Below, one piece after another: positions 17,232 to 28,000 of a stretch of DNA of 64,000 bases. The stretch covers positions 1 through 64,000 of the forward strand of contig RXJD01000060.1 of assembly GCA_003987775.1 (NCBI GenBank). The letters are read 5' to 3'. The position numbers and the translations under genes are program-made. The stretch is from Mycobacterium sp. Lineage in GTDB: Bacteria > Actinomycetota > Actinomycetes > Mycobacteriales > Mycobacteriaceae. Under the pieces are notes generated by a model, which saw only the letters and a list, made by a program, of their open reading frames with translations, was not told where the DNA came from and did not search any database. Position 1 is the stretch's first letter. Every line of letters starts with the position of its first letter.

Positions 17232-18008
17232 CTACAGCGGCGTCACATAGGCGGAACTGATACCGCCGTCCACCAAGAACGTCGAGGCGGTGATGAACGA
17301 GGCGTCGTCACTGGCCAGAAATGCGACGGCAGCGGCGATCTCGTCGGGGTCGGCGAAGCGCCCCAGCGGCACGTGCACCAGCCGGCGGGCGGCCCGCTCG
17401 GGGTCTTTGGCGAAAAGCTCCTGCAGCAACGGTGTGTTCACCGGTCCCGGGCACAGTGCGTTGACGCGGATCCCCTGCCGGGCGAATTGCACCCCGAGTT
17501 CCCGCGACATCGCCAGCACTCCGCCCTTGGATGCGGTGTAGGAGATCTGCGACGTCGCCGAGCCCATGACCGCGACGAAGGACGCCGTGTTGATGATCGA
17601 ACCCTTGCCGGCGGGCACCATGTGCCGCAGGGCCGCGCGGCAGCACAAATACACCGATTTCAGGTTGACGTCCTGGACGTGTTGCCAGGCAGGCAGTTCG
17701 GTGCTCTCGATCAGGTCGTCCTCCGGCGGCGAGATGCCGGCGTTGTTGAACGCGATGTCGACCGACCCGCATGCGTGCGCGGCGCCGTCGAATAGCTTGT
17801 TCACCGACTCCTCGTCGGAAACATCAACTGCCACATACAGTCCGGAGAGTTCTTCGGCGGCAGCACCACCGGCCTCGGCGTCGATGTCGCCGATGACGAT
17901 GGTCGCGCCCTCGGCGTGCATGCGCCGCGCCGCGGCCAGCCCGATGCCGCTGCCGCCGCCGGTGATGACCGCCACCCGGCCCGCCAGCCGTCGACTCAGG
18001 TCGATCAC
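17232..18008 (-). CDS. Short-chain dehydrogenase/reductase (Rv2857c-like)
   Basis: A 258-aa NAD(P)-dependent SDR with the cofactor motif TGGGSGIGLA (near residue 16), NNAGIS (near 90) and the catalytic YTASK (Tyr and Lys near 155-160). Asp at the end of the second strand (IGDIDAEA) suggests NAD preference. It starts at GTG 18008, overlapping the stop of the aldehyde dehydrogenase gene by 4 bp. It is the last gene of a coupled five-gene set that also encodes a glutamine-synthetase-like ligase and a gamma-glutamyl amidohydrolase. The substrate is unknown. The order matches M. tuberculosis Rv2857c-Rv2860c. Confidence 0.88.
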   Translation of the reverse strand: MIDLSRRLAGRVAVITGGGSGIGLAAARRMHAEGATIVIGDIDAEAGGAAAEELSGLYVAVDVSDEESVNKLFDGAAHACGSVDIAFNNAGISPPEDDLIESTELPAWQHVQDVNLKSVYLCCRAALRHMVPAGKGSIINTASFVAVMGSATSQISYTASKGGVLAMSRELGVQFARQGIRVNALCPGPVNTPLLQELFAKDPERAARRLVHVPLGRFADPDEIAAAVAFLASDDASFITASTFLVDGGISSAYVTPL

Positions 18009-19372
18009 TGCTCCTCCTTGATGGCGATGAACACGTTCTTGGTCTCGGTGAAATGTAGCGGGGCGTCGGGCCCGAGCTCACGGCCCACACCGGATTGTTT
18101 GAACCCGCCGAACGGGGTGGTGTAACGCACCGAGGAATGCGAATTCACGGACAGGTTGCCGGATTCCACCGCCCGCGACACACGCAGGGCGCGGGACAGG
18201 TCGTTGGTCCAGATCGAACCCGAAAGACCGTATTCGGTGTCGTTGGCCAGCGTGACAGCGTCGTGCTCGTCGTCGAAGGGCAGGACGGTGACGACCGGAC
18301 CGAAGATCTCCTCGGTGACGCTGCGGTCGGTCCGCCTCGGGGTGAGAACCGTTGGCGGGAACCAGAATCCGGGACCAGCAGGGGCGGTGCCGCGAAACGC
18401 GACGGGGGCATTCGGGGGCACGTAGGAGGCCACCTTGTTCCAGTGCGCCCGCGACACCAGCGGACCCATCTGGGTGCCGTCGGCCGCGGGGTCGCCCACC
18501 ACGACGGCGCGCACGGCGGGTTCGAGCAGCTCCATGAAGCGGTCGTAGACACTGCGCTGCACCAGGATCCGGCTGCGTGCGCAGCAGTCCTGACCGGCGT
18601 TGTCGAACACCCCGTCCGGCGCCGTCGCGGCCGCCCGCTCGAGATCGCAGTCGGCGAACACGATGTTGGCGCTCTTGCCACCGAGTTCCAGCGTCACCCG
18701 CTTGACGTGCGCCGCCGCACCGGCCATCACCTTCTTGCCCACCGCGGTGGATCCGGTGAACACGACCTTGCGGATGCCCGGATGGGTGACGAACCGCTCC
18801 CCCACCACCGAGCCCTGACCCGGCAACACCTGCAACAGGTCGCCGTCCAGCCCCGCTTCGACAGCCAGCTCACCCAGGCGCATGGTGGTCAGCGGCGTCC
18901 ACTCGGCCGGCTTGACCAGCACCGCGTTGCCCGCCGCCAGCGCAGGCGCGATCCCCCACGTCGCGATCACCATCGGGAAGTTCCACGGGGTGATCACCCC
19001 TACCACGCCCATCGGCTCGTGGAAGGTGACGTCGATGCCGCCGGCGACGGGAATCTGCTTGCCGGACAAGCGTTCCGGGCTGGCACTGTAGTACTGCAGC
19101 ACGTCGCGGACATTGCCCGCCTCCCACCGGGCCGAACCCAGTGGGTGCCCGGAATTGGCGACTTCGAGCGCGGCCAGTTCGTCGAGGTGCGCGTCGACGG
19201 TGGCCGCGAACGCCCGCAGTCCGGCGGCGCGTTCGGCCGGCGCCAGCCGCGCCCAGCGCCGCTGCGCGGCGCTCGCCCGTGCCACCGCGTCGTCGACGGC
19301 GGCGGCGTCGGCATGCTCGACCGAGCGCAGCACCTCTTCGGTGGCGGGGTTGATCAGCTGCGCGGAGGTCAT
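18005..19372 (-). CDS. aldC: Aldehyde dehydrogenase AldC
   Basis: A 455-aa NAD(P)-dependent aldehyde dehydrogenase, the length of M. tuberculosis Rv2858c. The catalytic Glu lies in [12 protein letters not shown] and the nucleophilic Cys in [22 protein letters not shown] and [11 protein letters not shown] mark the cofactor site. I chose ATG 19372 ([14 protein letters not shown]), which overlaps the upstream amidohydrolase stop by 4 bp; longer readings add a low-complexity Arg/Gly stretch that is a shadow of the neighbouring gene. Within this operon it probably oxidises the aldehyde formed from a gamma-glutamylated amine. The amine oxidase step has no obvious gene here. Confidence 0.92.
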   Translation of the reverse strand: MTSAQLINPATEEVLRSVEHADAAAVDDAVARASAAQRRWARLAPAERAAGLRAFAATVDAHLDELAALEVANSGHPLGSARWEAGNVRDVLQYYSASPERLSGKQIPVAGGIDVTFHEPMGVVGVITPWNFPMVIATWGIAPALAAGNAVLVKPAEWTPLTTMRLGELAVEAGLDGDLLQVLPGQGSVVGERFVTHPGIRKVVFTGSTAVGKKVMAGAAAHVKRVTLELGGKSANIVFADCDLERAAATAPDGVFDNAGQDCCARSRILVQRSVYDRFMELLEPAVRAVVVGDPAADGTQMGPLVSRAHWNKVASYVPPNAPVAFRGTAPAGPGFWFPPTVLTPRRTDRSVTEEIFGPVVTVLPFDDEHDAVTLANDTEYGLSGSIWTNDLSRALRVSRAVESGNLSVNSHSSVRYTTPFGGFKQSGVGRELGPDAPLHFTETKNVFIAIKEEQ

Positions 19373-20103
19373 GCGGCCGCATAGGATCGGGCGGCGTCGA
19401 CCAGGGCGGTGAACAGCCGCAGATCGTCCAGCGACTTCTCCGGATGCCATTGCACCGCAAGGGCGAACGCATCCCCGGGCAGCTCCACCGCCTCGACGAC
19501 GCCGTCCACGTCCCACGCGCTGACCACCAGCGCCTCGCCCACCGCGTCGATCGCCTGATGGTGGTAACACGGCACCTCGGCGGTCTCGCCGATCAGCGCC
19601 GCCACCCTGGTTCCGGGAACGGTGCGCACCGGCAGCCTGCTGAATACGCCGTTACCGGCGCGGTGACCGGAGTGGCCGATCACCTCGGGCAGGTGCTGGT
19701 GCAGGGTGCCGCCATAGGCGACGTTGAGCAGTTGCGCGCCACGGCAGATGCCCAGCACCGGCAGCCTGCGGTCCAGCGCGGCGCGCAACAACGCGAACTC
19801 CCACGCGTCGCGGTTGACGCGCGGCTCGTCGGTGGTGGCATGGGGTTGCTGCCCGTACGCCGCGGGGTCCAGGTCGTAGCCCCCGGTGATCACCAGCGCG
19901 TCCAGGCTGTCCAGCAGCCGGTTCACCGCGTCGACGTTGACCGGCTGCGGCGGCAGCAGCACCGGTATCCCACCGGCCAGCATGACGCCCTCGAAGTAGT
20001 CGGCGGGCAGGTACGCCGCGGGAATGTCCCACACCCCGGTCCGCACCTGCTCCAGGTACATCGACAGTCCCACCACCGGGGCGTTACAGCCGCTCAAAGC
20101 CAC
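19369..20103 (-). CDS. Class I glutamine amidotransferase-like gamma-glutamyl hydrolase (PuuD-like, Rv2859c)
   Basis: A 244-aa enzyme of the gamma-glutamyl-gamma-aminobutyrate hydrolase (PuuD) family. The triad is visible: Cys in GICRGAQLLNVAYGG, and His and Glu in VQWHPEKS. It starts at GTG 20103, overlapping the end of glnA4 by 20 bp, and its stop overlaps aldC. In the E. coli Puu pathway this enzyme releases glutamate from the gamma-glutamylated acid. Position directly after a GlnA-type ligase supports the same logic here. No synthetase domain is fused to it. Confidence 0.9.
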   Translation of the reverse strand: MALSGCNAPVVGLSMYLEQVRTGVWDIPAAYLPADYFEGVMLAGGIPVLLPPQPVNVDAVNRLLDSLDALVITGGYDLDPAAYGQQPHATTDEPRVNRDAWEFALLRAALDRRLPVLGICRGAQLLNVAYGGTLHQHLPEVIGHSGHRAGNGVFSRLPVRTVPGTRVAALIGETAEVPCYHHQAIDAVGEALVVSAWDVDGVVEAVELPGDAFALAVQWHPEKSLDDLRLFTALVDAARSYAAA

Positions 20104-21451
20104 GAATCCTCTCCCAATCGGTGACCGCGGCGTTGAACGCCCGGAGTTCGACGCGCGCGTTGTTCAGGTAATGCGCGACCACGTCGTCGCCGAAGGCCTC
20201 CCGCGCCAGCGCCGACTCCCCGAACAGCGTGGCGGCCTCGGCCAGCGTGCCGGGCAATCGCTCGACGTCCTGCGCCTGGTATGCGTTGCCGGCGTAGGGC
20301 TCGCCGAGTTCCAGGCCCCGGTCGATACCGTACAGACCGCCCGCGATCAGCGCGGCGACCGCCAGGTACTGGTTGACGTCGCCACCCGGTATCCGGCATT
20401 CCACCCGAATGCTGCGTCCGTGCCCCACCACCCGCAGTGCGCAGGTGCGGTTGTCCAGCCCCCAGGCCACCGCGGTCGGAGCGAAGCTGCCGTCGGCGAA
20501 ACGCTTGTAGGAGTTGATGTTCGGCGCGAAGAACAACGTGAGTTCGCGCACCGTGGCCAGCAGGCCGGCGACGAAGCTACGGAACGTCGCCGACATGCCG
20601 CCGCTGCCGTCGGCGAATGTCGCGGTGTCGTCCGGGCCGCGCAGCGACAGATGGACGTGACAGCTATTGCCTTCGCGCTCATCGTATTTCGCCATGAACG
20701 TCAGGCTCTTGCCGTGCTGGTCGGCGATCTCCTTGGCGCCGTTCTTGTAGATGGCGTGGTTGTCGCAGGTGACCAGCGCCTCGTCGTAGCGGAAGCCGAT
20801 CTCCTGCTGGCCGTTGTTGCATTCGCCCTTGATCGCCTCGACCCGCAGACCCGCGCCCTGCATCCCCAGGCGGATGTCGCGCAGCAGCGGCTCCATGCGC
20901 GAGGAGGCCATGATCGCGTAGTCGATGTTGTAGTCGCTGGCCGGCGTCAGGTCCCGGTAGCCGCCGGCCCACGCCTGACGGTAGGACTGGTCGAACACGA
21001 TGAATTCCAGCTCGGTGGCCACGTCGGCGACCAGTCCGCGCTGCGCCAGCCGGTCAAGCTGGCGGCGCAGCACGGCGCGTGGCGACACGGCCACGGGGCT
21101 GCCGTCGGCCCAGGCCAGGTCCGCGATCACCAGCGCGGTGCCCGGCAACCACGGCACCGGGCGCAGCGTCGACAGGTCCGGCGTCATCACCATGTCGCCG
21201 TAGCCGGTCTCCCAGCTCGACATGGCGTAGCCGGGCACGGTGTTCAGGTCGACATCGACGGCCACCAGGTAGCTGCAGCACTCGGCGCCGTGCGCGGCCA
21301 CCTCGTCGACGAAGAAGCGGCCGGCCACCCGCTTGCCGACCAGACGGCCCTGCATGTCGGTGAAAGCGACGATGACGGTGTCGATGTCACCGGTGCCCAC
21401 CAGCTGCACCAGTTCCGTCAACGCCAGGCGTGACGAATCATGTTGTGGCAC
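20084..21451 (-). CDS. glnA4: Glutamine synthetase-like gamma-glutamyl-amine ligase GlnA4
   Basis: A 455-aa GlnA-superfamily ligase (Rv2860c-like). Visible active-site regions are ATELEFIVFD, CNNGQQEIGFRYDEAL, GNSCHVHLSL and the IPGGDVNQYLAVAALIAGG C-terminal block. Such GlnA3/GlnA4 proteins in actinobacteria lack real glutamine synthetase activity and instead glutamylate polyamines or ethanolamine; which amine applies here cannot be read from sequence. It starts at GTG 21451. The 18-bp gap to the upstream gene and the 20-bp overlap with the amidohydrolase indicate one transcript. Confidence 0.9.
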   Translation of the reverse strand: MPQHDSSRLALTELVQLVGTGDIDTVIVAFTDMQGRLVGKRVAGRFFVDEVAAHGAECCSYLVAVDVDLNTVPGYAMSSWETGYGDMVMTPDLSTLRPVPWLPGTALVIADLAWADGSPVAVSPRAVLRRQLDRLAQRGLVADVATELEFIVFDQSYRQAWAGGYRDLTPASDYNIDYAIMASSRMEPLLRDIRLGMQGAGLRVEAIKGECNNGQQEIGFRYDEALVTCDNHAIYKNGAKEIADQHGKSLTFMAKYDEREGNSCHVHLSLRGPDDTATFADGSGGMSATFRSFVAGLLATVRELTLFFAPNINSYKRFADGSFAPTAVAWGLDNRTCALRVVGHGRSIRVECRIPGGDVNQYLAVAALIAGGLYGIDRGLELGEPYAGNAYQAQDVERLPGTLAEAATLFGESALAREAFGDDVVAHYLNNARVELRAFNAAVTDWERIRGFERL

Positions 21452-21469
21452 TTGACTGAACCCCCGCGC

Positions 21470-22033
21470 CTACCAGGCGCTGGTGCGCAACACGATTTCG
21501 GTGGCCAACTGAGCTGTCGACTCCTGGGCGTTGCGGCGGCCCGCCAGGTCCACGACCCGGTAGTCGGAAAAGACCAGCCGCTGGCTGTCGCGCGCCGCGT
21601 CTCGCGCGGCGGGAGAGCTCACCAACACGGTGGTGCCGATCTCCACCGGTGGGCAGTCGTCGTCGCGAACCACCCCGTCGGCACCGGCCACGGCCGGGTG
21701 CCCGCGATCGATGGCGACCAGGCCGGCGAACCGGCCCAGCCTCGTAGCCGCCAGTTCCCAGGCGAGTTCCGCGCCGTCGCGGTCACCCACCACCACGGCC
21801 CAGCCGATCCCCAGCGAATCGAGGATTCCGATGACCGACTTCGCGGTCAACCGCGGATCCGCGGCGATCACGACGGTTCGCAGCGACGCGGTGTGCAGGC
21901 GCTCGCAGATCGCGTCGTACGCCACGACGGCGCGCTGCTCGGCGCCGAGGATCACCACCACGACACCCTTCTCCGGACCGGCAACTCCTACCTGGGCGGA
22001 GAACCCGTCGAGCGTGGTCATCATCCTGGACAC
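21470..22033 (-). CDS. Degenerate alpha/beta-hydrolase-like protein
   Basis: A 187-aa protein matching the core of the alpha/beta-hydrolase fold: strand VVVVILGAE, then WAVVVGDRDGAELAWELAATRLGRFAGLVAIDRGHP (given here as two adjoining segments, about 77-93 and 94-112). At the nucleophile elbow GxSxG is replaced by GDRDG, and no C-terminal catalytic His is clear. The length is well short of a full hydrolase, so it is probably not catalytic in the usual sense. The start is ambiguous: GTG 22033, or tandem ATGs at 22024 and 22021. It is the first gene of the glnA4 operon. The functional link is unknown. Confidence 0.65.
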   Translation of the reverse strand: MSRMMTTLDGFSAQVGVAGPEKGVVVVILGAEQRAVVAYDAICERLHTASLRTVVIAADPRLTAKSVIGILDSLGIGWAVVVGDRDGAELAWELAATRLGRFAGLVAIDRGHPAVAGADGVVRDDDCPPVEIGTTVLVSSPAARDAARDSQRLVFSDYRVVDLAGRRNAQESTAQLATEIVLRTSAW

Positions 22034-22063
22034 CCCGCCAAAACTACGCCCAATGGTCCGCGT

Positions 22064-25000
22064 TTACACGCCGGGAAGCAGACCCGTCAGTTGGCGGAGC
22101 AGGAAGGTGGCGACCTCGAACGCGAGATTGCCGACATAGAGCGCCCGCGGCAGGTAACCGACGTCCAGCAGACCTGCGTTGTAGATCCCGAGGTTGGCGA
22201 AACCGGACAGCGTGGCGCCGACATTGAGCAAGCCCGAATTGGCGGCGCCGAGATTCAACGGGCCGGACAGCGCCGTGCCCAGATTCAGCGTCCCGGAGTT
22301 GCCCAGCCCGGCGAGCAGCAGGCCGGAGTTGCCGGCGCCCGGCGTCACCAGGCCGGAGTTGCCCGCACCCAGTGTCAGCAGACCCGAGTTGCCCAAACCC
22401 GATGCCAGCCAGCCGGAGTCGCCGGCATAGATGTTCAGCAGGCCCGAACTGCCCGCGCCCGGGTTCAGCGTTCCCGAATTGCCGGCGCCGGCGTTGTAGT
22501 TCCCGGACGTGCCGAAGCCGAAGTTCTGGTTACCGGAGCTCCCCGTGCCGGGGTTGTTGATGCCGGACGTCCCTCCACCGACGTTACCGGTACCCGCGTT
22601 GCCCGCTCCGGGATTGCTGGTGCCGGAACTGCCGGCGCCGATGTTGGTGCCGCCGGAACTGCCGAAGCCGATGTTGCCCGAACCGGCATTGCCGCCGCCC
22701 ACGTTGCCGCTGCCCGAACTGCCGGCCGTGCCGTTGTTGTTGTTGCCGGAGCTGCCCGCGCTGCCCGCGTTGTCGGTGCCGGAGTCCCCGCCGCTGCCGG
22801 AGTTGCCCGAACCCGAGCTGCCCGAGGCGGCGATGTTGCCGGTGCCTGAACTGCCGAAGCTGATCGCGTTGTTGTTGGCGCCGGAACTGCCGGCGCTGCC
22901 GTTGTTGTTGGAGCCCGAGTTCCCGGCGCTGCCGTTGTTGCCGGTACCCGAGTTGCCCGCAGTGCCGTTGTTGCCCGAACCGGAGCTGCCGCCGGCGGCG
23001 TTATTGCCCGAGCCGGACGTACCGGCGCCGCCGTTATTGCCGGTGCCCGACTGTCCGCCGCTGCCGTTGTTGTTGAAGCCCGAGTTTCCGGCGGTCCCGT
23101 TGTTCCCGGTGCCTGAGCTGCCACCGGCCGCCGCGTTGTTGAGGCCCGAACTCCCGAAGGTCGCCCCGGTGTTGCTGGTGCCCGAGTTGCCGCCGCCGCC
23201 GCTGTTGTTCAGACCTGAGTTGCCGGCGCTGCCCGCGTTACCGGATCCGGAGTTGCCGCCGCTACCGGAGTTGCTGGTTCCCGAGTTTCCGCCTGCGGCA
23301 ATGTTATTGGCGCCCGAACTGCCGAAGGTGACGCCCGTGTTGTTACGGCCCGAGTTGCCGCCACCACCGCTGTTGCTGAAGCCCGAGTTGCCGGCGCTGC
23401 CGGAATTGCCTTCGCCGGAGTTGCCCGCGCTGCCCCTGTTCCCGATGCCCGAATTGCCGCCCGCGCCGGCGTTGGCCTCACCTGAACTGCCCAGCGACCC
23501 GCTGTTGTTGGTGCCGGAGTTTCCGGCGCCCCCGCTGTTGTTGGTCCCCGACTGTCCGGCGCTGCCGCTGTTGCTGAAGCCGGAGTTCCCGCCGCTGCCC
23601 TGGTTGCCTTCGCCGGAGCTGCCGTTGCTGCCGGAGTTGTTGGAGCCGGCGTTGCCGCCGCCGGCACCGCTGTTGCTGGTACCCGAGTTGCCGCCACCGA
23701 CACCGCTGTTGAAATTGCCGGAGTTTCCGCCGCCGGCCACATTGTTTCTACCGCCGGAGTTGCCGCCGCCCGGGCTCGCGTTGCCTGTACCAGAATTGCC
23801 GCCGTTGGCGAACCCGCCGTTGTCTTTCCCGGAATTGCCTGAGCTGCCGAAGCCACCGTTGCCGGTACCCGAGTTCCCGCCGCCCGCACCACCGTTACCG
23901 ATGCCTGAGTTTCCACCGCCCAGACCGACATTGTTGGCACCCGACGTGCCGTTGCTGAGGCTGTTTCCGAAGCCGGAAGTGCCGGACGCCGCGGCATTGT
24001 TGAACCCTGACGAGCCCGCACCGTTGTTGGTTCCCGAGGCGGCGACCGGAGCCCCGTTGCCGGTGTTGTTGTCGCCGACGTTCCAGCTGCCGGAGTTGTT
24101 GTTACCGGTGTTGGTGTTCCCGGAGTTGTTGTTGCCGGTGTTGGTGTTCCCGGAGTTGCCGTCGCCGGTGTTGGTACTGCCGGTGTTGTCGTTGCCGGTA
24201 TTGGTACTGCCGCTGTTTCGGCTACCGGTATTGGTGTTGCCGGAGTTGTTGTCGCCAGAGTTGGTGTTTCCGCTGTTTCCGTCGCCGGTGTTGGTGTTGC
24301 CGGAGTTGCTGGATCCGGTGTTGGTGTCGCCGCTGTTGCCGGTGCCGGTGTTGGTCTTACCGGAGTTGTTGGCCCCGGTGTTGGTATTCCCGCTGTTGCC
24401 GTCGCCGGTGTTGGTGAAGCCGGCATTCTTGTTGCCCGTGTTGGTGTTGCCGGAATTGAAGTCAAACCTGTTGGTATTGCCCGAGTTTCCGTTGCCGGTG
24501 TCGGTGAAGCCGGAGTTCTTGTCGCCGGTGTTGGTGTTGCCGGAGTTGAAGCTGCCGGTGTTGGTGCTTCCCGAGTTCTTGTCGCCGGTATTGGTGAAGC
24601 CCGAATTGTAGTTGCCGCTGTTGGTGTTACCCGAGTTGCCCGTGCCGGTGTTGGTGTTGCCTGAGTTCCGGAAGCCAGTGTCGGTGAAGCCGGAGTTGTA
24701 GCTACCGGTGTTGGTGTTCCCTGAGTTGTAGCCGTCCGGGATGCTGGGGTTGTAGTAGCTGTTGGTGTTCCCCGAGTTGAAGTTGCCGGTATTGGTGTTG
24801 CCGGAGTTGGCGTTTCCGGTGTTGGTGTTGCCGGAGTTCAGGTTGCCAGTATTGGTGTTGCCCGAGTTGCGCGCACCGGAGTTGGTGTTGCCGGAGTTGA
24901 GGTCGCCGGTGTTGGTGTTGCCGGAGTTGTGGTTGCCGGTGTTGGTGTTGCCGGAGTTGTAGCTTCCGGTGTTGGTGTCGCCGGAGTTGTAGCCGTCGGG

Positions 25001-28000
25001 TCGGGAGGCGTCGCCGAAGGTGTTGGTATTGCCCGAGTTCAGGTTGCCGGTGTTGGTGTTGCCCGAGTTCTGGTTGCCGGTATTGGTGTTCCCGGAGTTC
25101 TGGTTGCCGGTATTGGTGTTCCCGGAGTTCTGGTTGCCGGTATTGGTGTTGCCCGAGTTCAGGTTGCCGGTATTGGTGTTGCCCGAGTTGTAGTCGCCGG
25201 TGTTGGTGCCACCGGCGTTGTAGTTGCCGGTATTGGTGCCACCGGCGTTGTAGTTGCCGGTGTTAGTCCCGCCGGCGTTGTAATTGCCGGTGTTCGTCCC
25301 GCCGGCGTTGTAATGGCCGGTGTTGGTGCCACCGGAGTTGTAGTTGCCGGTGTTCGTGCCACCGGAGTTGTAGTAGCCCGCGTTGGTGCCGCCCGAGTTG
25401 TAGTACCCGGTGTTGGTGCCGCCCGCGTTGAAGCTGCCGGTATTGGTGCCGCCCGCGTTGTAGCTGCCGTAGTTGGTGCCACCGGCGTTGAAACTGCCGG
25501 TGTTAGTACCACCAGAGTTGAAATTGCCCGTGTTGGTGCCACCGGCGTTGTAGTTGCCGGTGTTCGTCCCGCCGGCGTTGTAGTCACCCGTGTTGGTGCC
25601 GCCCGAGTTGTAGTCGCCGGTGTTAGTGCCGCCCGAGTTGTAATTGCCGGTGTTGGTGCTGCCCGCATTGAAACGCCCGGTGTTCGTGCTGCCGGAGTTG
25701 TAGAGGCCGGTGTTGGTGCTGCCCGAGTTGAACAGGCCGGTGTTGGTGCTGCCCGCGTTGAAGAATCCCGTGTTGCCGCTGCCGGAATTCCACAAACCGG
25801 TGTTCAGGTTGCCAGCGTTCCAGAATCCGGTGTTGTAGTTACCGGAGTTCATCGCGAAGGTGTTGCCGGTGCCGCCGTTCCACCAGCCCAAGTTGCCGCT
25901 GCCGGCATTACCGAAGCCGATGTTGTAGTTCCCCGAATTACCGAAGCCGATGTTGCCGCTGCCCGAGTTCCCGAAGCCGATATTGAAGTTTCCGGAGTTG
26001 CCCAGGCCCAGGTTGAACCACCCCGAGTTCAGTCGGCCGATACCGAACTGGTTGTCACCGGTGAGCCCCAGCCCGACGTTGTTGTTCCCGGTGTTGCCGA
26101 AGCCGATGTTGTTGGTGCCGTTGTTGCCCCACCCCTGGTTGTTGGTTCCGGTGTTCCCGCCACCCTGGTTGCCGGTCCCGGTGTTTCCCATGCCGGGGTT
26201 GTTGTTGCCGACGTTGCCGTTCCCGGCGTTGCCGTTGCCCCGGTTGCCCTCTCCGACGTTGCCGCTGCCGGTGTTGCCGCCACCCTGGTTGTTGCTGCCG
26301 GCGTTGCCGTTGCCAACGTTGCCGCTCCCGGTGTTGCCGCTGCCGGCGTTGGAGTTGCCGATGTTGCCGCTGCCGGTGTTGTTGCTGCCCTGGTTGCCGT
26401 TGCCGAGGTTGTTGTCACCGGTCCCCAGTCCGATGCCGCGGTTGCCGCTGCCCGCATTCCCGTTGCCGATGTTGCCGCTGCCGGTGTTGTTGCTGCCCTG
26501 GTTGCCGTTGCCCAGGTTGTTGTCACCGGTCCCCAGCCCGATGCCGCGGTTGCCGCTGCCCGCATTCCCGCTACCGATGTTGCCGCTACCGGTGTTGTTG
26601 CTGCCGATGTCGCCGTGACCGACGTTTCCGTTGCCCTGGTTGCCCGACCCCAGGTTGTTGTCGCCTTTGTTGCCGAAACCGGCATTGCCGTTGCCCAGGT
26701 TGCCATTACCGGTGTTGTTGTCGCCCCGGTTGCCCAGACCTGAATTGGCATTGCCGAAGTTGCCGTTGCCGACGTTGTCGTTGCCCCGGTTACCGTTGCC
26801 CTGGTTGTTATTGCCGGTATTGCCGTCGCCTGTGTTGGCGTTGCCCTTGTTCCCGTCACCGGTGTTGTTGTCGCCGGCGTTACCGAAGCCGGCGTTGCCG
26901 TTGCCCTTGTTGCCGTCGCCGTTGTTGGCATTGCCGGCGTTGCCCAGTCCGGCGTTGTTGTCGCCCTTGTTGCCGTTGCCGACGTTTCCATCGCCCAGGT
27001 TGCCGGAACCGCCGTTGGCGCTGCCCTTGTTGCCGTCGCCTCCGTTGGTGTTGCCCAGGTTGCCGTCACCCACGTTGTTGTCGCCCTTGTTGGCGTCGCC
27101 GGTGTTGCCGCTACCCAGGTTGCCGTTGCCCCGGTTGTTGTTGCCTTCGTTGCCGTTTCCGACGTTCGAGTCACCCAGGTTGCCCATGCCCTGATTGGTG
27201 GCGCCCTTGTTGCCGTCGCCGATATTGCCGTCGCCGAGGTTGCCGTTGCCCTGGTTGTTGGCGCCTTTGTTGCCATCACCGGCGTTGCCGCCGCCCAGGT
27301 TGCCGTCGCCGGCGTTGCCGTGGGCGAGGTCGCCGGTGTTGTTGTTTCCGTCGCCGCTGTTCAGGTTCCCGATGTTGCCGTTTCCGGCGTTGCTGTTACC
27401 GGTGTTGCCGCTGCCGGTGTTGAAGTTGCCGCGGTTGCCGTCGCCGGTGTTGCTGATGCCCTGATTGCCGTTGCCCTGGTTGCTGTTGCCGGTGTTCCCA
27501 TTGCCCGGGTTCGAGCCGCCGGTGTTGCCGTCACCGTTGTTCAGGACACCGTTGTTGCCGTTGCCGACGTTGCCGTTACCGGTGTTGCCACTCCCGGCAT
27601 TGCCACTGCCCCGGTTCCCGTCCCCGGCGTTGTTGCTGCCCCGGTTGCCGTTGCCCTGGTTGGAATTGCCGGTATTCCCGCTGCCGACATTGTTGTCGCC
27701 GATGTTGCCGCTACCGTCGTTGCCGGTGCCCTGGTTGCCGCTGCCGCCGTTGGTCGAGCCGGTGTTGCCGTCACCAATGTTGCCGCTGCCCCTGTTGCCG
27801 CTGCCGACGTTGTCGTTGCCCCTGTTCCCGTTGCCGCTGTTGCCGGTGCCCTGATTGCCGATGCCGGCAGCCAACGCTGCTGCGGCGGATCTGGGCGCTG
27901 CGACCGGATCGCCGGCAGCAGCCGCCCCCGGAACCGCGGCGGGGCTTGCCTCAGCGGCGCGGCTTGTCTGCGCGGCGGCGCTGTCTGCCGCGGGAGTTGC

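Noticed and set aside
22509-26743. Very long plus-strand open frames rich in Pro/Leu/Val opposite the PPE-MPTR gene
   Set aside because: They mirror the repeat periodicity of the minus-strand gene, have no plausible start context or domain, and arise from the skewed GC codon pattern.
22700-27850. CRISPR-like regular repeats
   Set aside because: The periodicity is in-frame coding repeat of a PPE-MPTR protein with no unique spacers and no cas genes.
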